From Cardinalis cardinalis (Eukaryota; Chordata; Aves; Passeriformes; Cardinalidae), in the NCBI GenBank assembly GCA_014549065.1, contig JACDOX010000004.1, positions 14,169,662 through 14,233,661 of the forward strand: a stretch of DNA of 64,000 bases, written 5' to 3'. Every line of letters starts with the position of its first letter. The stretch's first letter is position 1. Shown piece by piece: positions 43,101 to 52,100 of this stretch. The position numbers and the translations under genes are program-made. The notes below the pieces were generated by a model that did not search any database, was not told where the DNA came from, and saw only the letters and a program-made list of their open reading frames with translations.

Positions 43101-46100
43101 TTTAAAATCAAGCACATGCAATTAAAATATTCAGTATTTGCAGCAAATATACCCTGCCCAATTTGACTTTTTATTATTTAACTCTGTTGTTTCACAAAGG
43201 TGACTGTCTCAGTTTTACTTTTAAAATGTATGTTTAAGTTTTTTAGATTTCTTTGATAGTTCTAGGGCAGAAGTACAGATAACTGTAGAAGTCTGATAAT
43301 GCTTTAGTCTACTGTAGCTAATCTCCAAGATTCCTTAAACAAACATCTAACTCTCCTTTATTCTCACATGAAAGAATCTACACCATGTCCAAATTTTCCA
43401 GGTGACATGCTTGCAGAAAAATACTGAGGTAGTTTTACCAAGGTCAGCTAGAGCATCACTGTCAGCTGTTATTAAATTCTGGAGTTCCTGACATCTAGTC
43501 CTGAACTTTGACAAATATTACAAAATTTTTTCAAAACACCATAAAGCAATTTTCCAAATATGATCGAGTAATCCAATTCATATGGGACCTAATCAAAATG
43601 CTGTGATATCCATACCAATCTCTCAAGTGCATAGCACTGCTCTTCAGGTTGTGGTTTCAGGCAAATAAATGGTATTCATTTCAAATATTAAAAAATTTAA
43701 ATTCTTGAAATTAGGCCAGGCCTCTTCTCTGTGTCTCTTGAGACTTGCATTATCAAATTTATACCCTAACCAAAACAACAAGGCAGGAGAAGCAGATATC
43801 AGAAGTTCCTATATGTTCTTAATAATNTTCATGTCAAAGAAGGAAAAGTACATCACTATTGAAATGGATTCTAGAAAAAAAGAATTTAAAGTTATTCAGA
43901 TAATTGGTCAGCTTTGGTTGTTTTTTTTTTTTAATTTGCTTCTATAAACATAGGAGCAAGAGGGCCTTATTCATACCTTGTAGTGTAAATGGAGTGGATG
44001 CTTCTCTATACAGCTTTATTAATTTCTCTCTGTTAGTAGTACTAGGTTTGGAAGGCCTCAAATTTTGGAATTGGTAGTTGGAGTTGAAAAATTGGATTTT
44101 TCAGCAATGTAGATGATCTTTGGGTAGGAACATTTATATACAGCATTATTTTGGAGGTAAACATTTATTTTTATTTGACCTGAGAGAATTTAGATGCCAT
44201 CAAATACTAAGAGAATAATTAAAAATATGGTAGCTAAAGATTTGCCAGCAAAATTCAAGGTGACAAAATTGTTGAAGTATGAATAATTCACCATTAAAAT
44301 CATCAAAAGTTTTGAAATGTGAAAAAGCAGATTAATCTGAAAAATCAGTGGATCTTCTTAGGATAGAGAGGAATGCTTGATTGATAAATGAGACATACTA
44401 CCTGCACAATAAAATAATAATTAAAATACCAGGCTTATGTAAAGGGAAATGTTGAAATAAAATGGGGAAAGCTTATCAGGAAGGTTAATTCAGCAAAGAT
44501 CCATAAAGATGTTGAGGTTAAATTTATAGTGGGGCCGACATTTTGTTGATAATTGAGCCAGTAACAAAAGCACAGCTAGTGCTTTTCACAACNAGTCCTG
44601 AAAAGTTGATTGTGAGATTTCTGAGTTGGCTGATCCATGTAAACACCATATGGANCATAGAAAGTACACAGAGGTAATACCAGGGCTCTAAAGGCACTCT
44701 CCTCATGGCGCTAGTGAGGATCCCACATTCTAATGGCACTTGCCAGTGACAGACTTGGTGCCCATGACATCTCCTCTCCTCACATTCCTTTTAAAATCTT
44801 TTATTCCATGGCTTTTTTTTTCCTCAGGTCTGTTGCATGGGAAGAGTCTACATGGATTTGAAGGGGCTTAGATGAGCAGGGAGAGATTAAAATATGGCAA
44901 GGCTTTATCAACAAATGCTGCCTGCATCCTTTGTGCAGCAATCTCTATCTTCCCNTGCAGGTGTGCAAGTGGAGGTTTTACTCTTGCTGATCTTCAGGGC
45001 GGCTTTGCCAGTGCTTTGCCAGATACTGCTGCTTTGACTGTGTTTGCTTTGCACTTCCAAGTGTGTTTTCAAAACAAAAAACGCTCAGTTTGGAAAAGTT
45101 TAGGGTATGGAATTCCATACTAGAAAAATTAATGCTAACATTTAAGCTGTTCAGGTCTTGTCTGAGAGCTCAATGCCTTAAACCCAACGTTGTAAGGCTT
45201 GCATGAACTTATCTTCATGTCCAATATGTTATTGGACTGTTTTAATGCACACAGGGAGAGAACTTTGAAAGGAATTCCAGAGGCACTCAGCCATAGTGAT
45301 TGTTGCATCCTGGTGGGGCTTACGTGGTCTGTAACTGGGGTAGCTGAGGCACTGGGGGGAACTCACTTTGGATCTCACTTCTTCAGGTTTAGTGCACTTT
45401 GCTAGTGAACTCCTGAGTAAGAGGGCAGTGTCCACTACTCTGGGAAGTTTTGCTGAAAGATAAGCTGCTGACACTGATGCTTAGCTTCAGTAGAAGAGGA
45501 AATGTGGCTGAGAATGCCTTCATTTCCAAAAAAGGAAAGGGGGCTAAGACGTATATATAAAAGTAAGTAATTTTAATTTCTCAGAATGAATATGGACAAT
45601 GATGAGCTTTGTAATTACTGTTTGGTATGTTGGCTTTGTAAATTCCATTCTTAAGTGTGACAGTAGCATTGCCTGTGGAATGAGGCCTGGATCTCTAATT
45701 TTGGAAATTCTGAATCTTTGGGGGACAGTTCAGGCCTCCAGTTTGGAAGATCTTGTGTCTAGCTGGCTAAAATTCACTTGTGAACTTCCTGTACAAGAAC
45801 CACAAAGATGATGGTTACACACTCAGCACTGTAGAACCCTTCCTGTATATACTAATATCTTTTATTATGCAAGATTCAGAATCACCTTTACATGTCAGGG
45901 AGGCGCCAGGCTCTGCTTGTGCAGTGGAGACTTTATACAAAAGACAAAATATGCCTGATCCCTGTATCTCTTGCTGGGGTTCAGCAAAACGCCACCTTCA
46001 CATATTCAGAAGTTGCACTCAAGCTGTCTATGACACAGGAGAGGAGTTCCAGGCTTCTGCTTAAGAGGTAAGTTCTATAAGTTTCAACCTTTTAAAGGCT

Positions 46101-49100
46101 ATGTTAAATTTTAAAATTAGATCTATACCAAGGGGCTTTCTTCTCAAGAATCCAGGAAAAGGGTGGGTTTTCATACATCCTGCTTCTTGTCAGAAACACA
46201 TGATAATTCTTCTTTAAATGTCTATGAAAGCTGAAGAATCTGGTGCTGTTAACATAGTGCTCTAATAAGGTAAGTCTCCCATGAATCTTTGTGAGACGTT
46301 CCTATTGTAATCCTTATGTTAAAAATATTAAGTTTTTGATTATAGTGAAACAACCTACACCTCAGAACGTGTATGGAAATAAATCTGAAGAAGAATGTGA
46401 TAAATTATTCAGAAATATATGATATAAACAATGCCATTAAAAATGTTCAAATTTTAATAAAAACTACAAAATTTTTTGTTTTAATGGTTTTATGTTCAAA
46501 GCTAGGAGATGACATCAGGTAATGGTTCTTTTTCAGAACCCTTCAAATTAACCTGGATTTACATTTTTGTACCAAAGATCATAGTTGCCATCAGCTAATG
46601 TGCTCTTGGATTTCAGTAAGTGTGGAGAATTTAATTTCTACCAGTCAGTAGCATTGGGAAGGTAAAATAGATATCAGGATTCCTCAGCTGTTGCCCTCCT
46701 TCTCTGCTCATGCATATCTGTGTGGTTTTCTTTACCAAGTGGAGAAATACAATTGAAAACCAACTTCAGGAAGAAACAAAGAATTTGGAACACTTTTGAA
46801 GAAATTTATGCATGGGCCTTAGACAAACAGTTTTGCCTCTCTCTCTCTAGAGTAGATAATTTAGTAACTTCTTTGAATTATACTAATTATACAATTCATG
46901 GGAAAATAATTGTAGCATATTATCTACCTATTATAGATGAGAATAGAAAGCATAACATGCAACTGGTAAGATTTTTCTACTTTTGTGAATATAGTTCTCA
47001 TATACTAATGATGAAGCCACATTCACAATAAATGCTGTCTGTACATACCACAAATATTGAACATGCTGAAATCTTTGAGTCAACATATGATTTTGACACA
47101 TTTTCTTGCAGCCTGACAAAAACGTAGTAAGAAACTCATGTATTCATAGATGCAATGTCATTAAAGGTAGAAATGTTTACGTTCTCTTTCAGACAGAAAA
47201 GTGAAAATTTTTATTCATCAGCTGTGCTCACTTTGGCTGCTGGAATTCATAAAAAATATCAAAGGCCATCTATGCTTTCATTGCCAGATTGTGAATCTTG
47301 CAACTGTCTGCTTGAAGTCCAGAATCTGGACTAGAAACAGCATTGAAGAGTGACTAGTCTTAATGCTCATGTATGAAACATGTATCTATTTAGATTTCTT
47401 TGGTCACCTTAGATGCATTTGACCTGAAAGGCTGTTCTATTAACTGATATGGATATGATATCAAGGGATGCAAGAAAATGCCTTAAATGTTTGAGTTCTT
47501 GGAGGGATGCATCCAATTGGCAGTGATAAAACACTCAGCTGAGCATCTCTGCTCTTAATTTTCTGATTAGTCATTCTCAAGAGGTACAGCCTTCTCTGAG
47601 AAAGTCAATGAGACAGCATAAACTCAAGTTCCAATGATGCTTTGCCATTTTAACATTTGTCAACATTGTCAACATTTCAACAGTTTTGATGGTATGAGTC
47701 AAAGAGTTGCAGTGCAGAATGGGTTATTGAGGTAACTGTATTCACATATGATAACAATTAGAATATCTGATGCATGAAAAGGTTCCAGAAGCCCCAGTGT
47801 CATCTCTTCACTTCAGCTTGTGTAACTGGAACTGGTTGATTTTCCTCACAGTTTGGGGTCACTTGTTCTGCAGTACAATCTACAGTCTCTGCCTAATTGA
47901 CTACACCTCATTTTGACAGAGCATGACTTGCACTTAACCTTACTTAGTTATGAATTAAGCTGCATAGACCAATGGTTTGGAGAACACCTAATCCAATTCT
48001 TGATCTAAGCATGACAATTTACTCATCTAGTTTTGAGGGAGAAGAGGAAAGGGGAAAGAACTTGAATAGAAATATCTTCATTTTGTGCCATCACCATGAA
48101 ATCACAAAATTAAAGATGAGTGCATTGCTGTTTCCTGCCTGAAACTGCTGGGGTTTCTATGACCTGTGCTGAACCATATGCATGAAAGGTATACCTGCAA
48201 CACAGCCACTAAAACCAGTATTTCAGGTAACAGAGGTACCAAGATTGTCAGTATAAAGTTGGGTAAAGTCTGAGGGAGTTAGTGAAACATTTGAGTGGCC
48301 AGGAAGAAGGTAATTTTGGCTCTGCACTGAAGCAGCACTTTAGAAGCCAGTAGAACCTCACCAATGGAAAGACAAGCATGGTGGCTGAAGTGCAATTAAT
48401 TATGTAGCTGTGAGCCTGGGTCTTACTGATTTGCAGATGTCTGTGTAACCAGAATCAGCCCAGCAACCTCTGCTGCTGTCCTGCTCTATGACTGCAATGC
48501 CTCTTACAAGCCAGGGCTTCAGTTTGTGTGTCACATCTCAGGCCCTCATGCTTTTGTGAAATGAGAATGACAGTGCATTCTGTCAGAGCAGGTGAGGGTG
48601 AACTGCTGCTGTGCTTGCCTACAATGATAAGGCATGCTACAATTATGTAAGGGTATCTAAACACACCTACGCTGTGGCAGGTGTCAGGGTACTCCCGGAT
48701 GATTGTTAATCTTGTGTTTTTCAGACAGGTCACTGTTCTGAAGTCTCTGTCTAGTAAACAGCAGCTGACGGTGACTAAATGCCAATAGGCACATATAGGA
48801 AGGCAGATAGATACTTTCTTTTTAAGAAGTGTGTTGTTCAATATCACACCTTCTGAAGGGGAAGAAATTGAAACACAGTTGGGCTTACAAAGTACAAACC
48901 TCATGGAGTGTACAAGATACTGCACCCAATTTCTGATTAATATGGAAGAATTACGTGACAGAGAATGATCAGAAGACTAATTTTAATCCCAAAGAGACTA
49001 GGTTGGACAGAGGTAAAAAAAAAAAACAAATCCATATTTGAAATATTTCAGAGCACCAAAATGCAGTAGAATACATTTTCCTTTGGGGAATTTTCTTTTG

Positions 49101-52100
49101 GGGAAGAAAAGCTGTCTTCTGGAAAGAAAACCATGTTTGCTATGTGATGGGCGTTGGCCATGTCACTTAGTGCACTGCTTAAACCACAAAGACTCCAAAA
49201 TCAGCTGAGAAACGAACATGAACATTCTGAATTTCTATTAGGTTAAGACTCCCAGTTATTTTATTATAGCCTATAACTTAATGTCCTGTAGAAGGAGAAA
49301 ACCTTTGATCATTGATAGTGACCATCTTGTCCACAGGTGTTTTCTGAGAAAAATCTCACATATCTTGCTATTCATTCACATGCAGTTCACCAATCCCTAT
49401 GGCACAGGTGGGACTATTCCTGGAATTAATCTTTAAGATTCAGTGTCAATGGTCTAGTATTTATATTACAGTTTGGCTTTTAGCCAGAAAACAGAAAAGA
49501 ACAAATCCCATATATAGTGTAGTGTTACGTTTGTTTGAGAAAGGAGAGAAAAAAGTAAAATTCTTACTTTTCATAAGTTTATAAGCCCATCCAGGAAAGC
49601 CAACTTTAACATGGTAATTCTTATTTTATGGATAAGAGTAGAAGATAATCCTAGTGCAAAAAGCAGATATATCTTGTTTTCTTTCTTTATTTGAAGCTTT
49701 ATATTCCTTGGTTTTCTTTTTCCTTTGGCGCAAATTTGCTTAAACCTTTTTTTTTTTCTTTTGAGCACAATTATAGTAATGAAGATCTAAGACATTTATT
49801 GTGGAATTAGAACAGCCTAGTGGGAAGGGGTGAGTCAGAATGAATTAAAATGATTTCATAGAGCACACACAAAGCCTTTGTGTCCTAAGGAATGGCTGAG
49901 TAAATAGCAGATATTTGCTTGCTGAATAAAAAAAGTCACGAAACAGCCTTGAACACACTCTGGCCCTCTACGTTCTCAGTATCAAGTGCGAGGATGTACC
50001 CAGCATCAGGGCATAGTTCTGAGAGTTCAGAGCCCCTCTGATTTTGGAATTTAGTCTGGATGTTCAGGAGTTTACTATTCAGATTGTGTGCACATATTTT
50101 TCGCTATCAAAAAGTTTTAATCCCTCCCACTTTCTCTTTTCATTGCTAGAGACAACTTTTGTCAGGACAGTGGCAAAATTATGGCCACAGTTAAGTACTG
50201 TAACTCTTATTTTGCTCTCTACAGTTTCCTGTTTGTTTACTGTGGATTTGGAGGTGCTCCTGGAGAGCCTCCAAATGGATGGGAGAAGGACTCTTAAATA
50301 GGGACAGGGAGGAAGGACCAAAAAACATTACTAAGCAAGCTCCATGTTTGTTAACCCACCTTTTGTTAAATATAAATGTGGGAAAATAATTTGAATTTTA
50401 GTTTTTAATAGGAAAAAACCAATTGACTAACCCTTTAAATATTTAGAAATTATCTCTATTTTTTTTTTTTTNTTTAAGATGGTGCTGTTTTATATCTTTG
50501 TCTCTTATTTCCTAGTCTGTCACAGTTTACTTGTACTGCAAATCTAAGCAACTGTAAAGGTCTCAAAATACCCATGTTAGGAGCCCTAATGAGTGATTCA
50601 TGCAAATATTCAGACTACTGGGAGAGCCTATACACTTTAAAAAAAATTTTTCTCTAAGTATCTAACCCTAATGCTAAGTCATAAAATAACAGCTCTGTAA
50701 GTATCTTTGCTCTGAAAAAGAAGTTTCTTAACACAAGCATTAAGTGTTTTGAGATCTGTGTGCACATATTTGAAATCAAATAGTTTAAAAATATAATGTA
50801 AGGCATGACTAAATGTCAAAACCAAGTTGTTTTTAATATGTATTTATGCACACCACCTGCACTTTGTAGAACCGGTGGCAAGGAACATTTCTAGTTATTT
50901 AGTATTCCTCTCTGTCAAGATAGTCCTCCATTATTTTGCTGGTCTTTTATGGAAAGTGTATTGTAGTATACAATCACAATTTGCAATTGATGAAACTATG
51001 TGATGCCACTTTTACCACTATTGCTTTCTAAGTTGTAATTATCAATAGAGACTGCAATGATGCCATCAAGCATGAATGAATTGCCTGGAATTCATTCTGT
51101 CTCTTTCCATCACAGAATATTCAACTTAAATGCAAAAACATTGCATCTTGATAAAACTTATTTTCTTGTCAGACATAAAATATCATCATTCTCTCATTTT
51201 TTGCCACATTTCCAAAATATCATTAGTGATTAAATGAAACCATTTGCATAGAATCTAAAAGTAAAATTAAAGAGCTGCAAAACATAATTCTAGTGCTAAC
51301 TATATATTTTCCCAAGGATTTTTTCAGTTCTTTAATTGTCCACTAGAGAAGATTTACATAATTTAACTGAGATACAAGAACTCTGGTCTGTATTTCTGTA
51401 TTTCTTTAAGAAAAGCAGGAGTTTCTTTATAAAACCCAAATGTGTAAATAAAATTTTCCAATTAGTATTGACAGCAGGCTATATTTCATATTGTCTCCCT
51501 AACAAATATTTAGATAACATTGAGGGGACTTATCTTTTATAATTTTACATTCTTTGCATTTAATTAACAGGCCTGACATAAAAATAGAAGGTCATTGACT
51601 TGAGCAGATATAGCAGTTGTAATGTTAGCTTTTAATTCAATTATGCAAATATCAAAGCATAGATGGAAAATTTAATGAGAAATCTTCTCCAAAATTAAAT
51701 GCATTCCCCAAAGCTCTAAATCTTTTGAATATGGGACTAACCAGGGAAAATCACATCACTGCCTTTTCTTTTTTGTTGTTGAAGTAGCTTTATAAATGTT
51801 GTGGACTTTTAAATGTTTTTAAATAGAGCAAGAGTTAGCTGATGTACTAAGTACAGATAGTTCCCAGTATTTCTGTTTTCTTGAAAATAATTTCATAGTT
51901 ATTATTACATTAATCTATACTGGTATTGCCATTTTTGTATATTTGACAGTATGGCGTATTCTTCCAGAATTTGTCCATCTAGAAGTTTTTGAAGTTGCTT
52001 TTAATAATCAAAATAAATGTCTTAAGTAGTAAATGCAGATATATTTTGCTACTTTCTCTTCATTTCAGTGATGAAAGACCATCTTCAACCACGTCAACAC

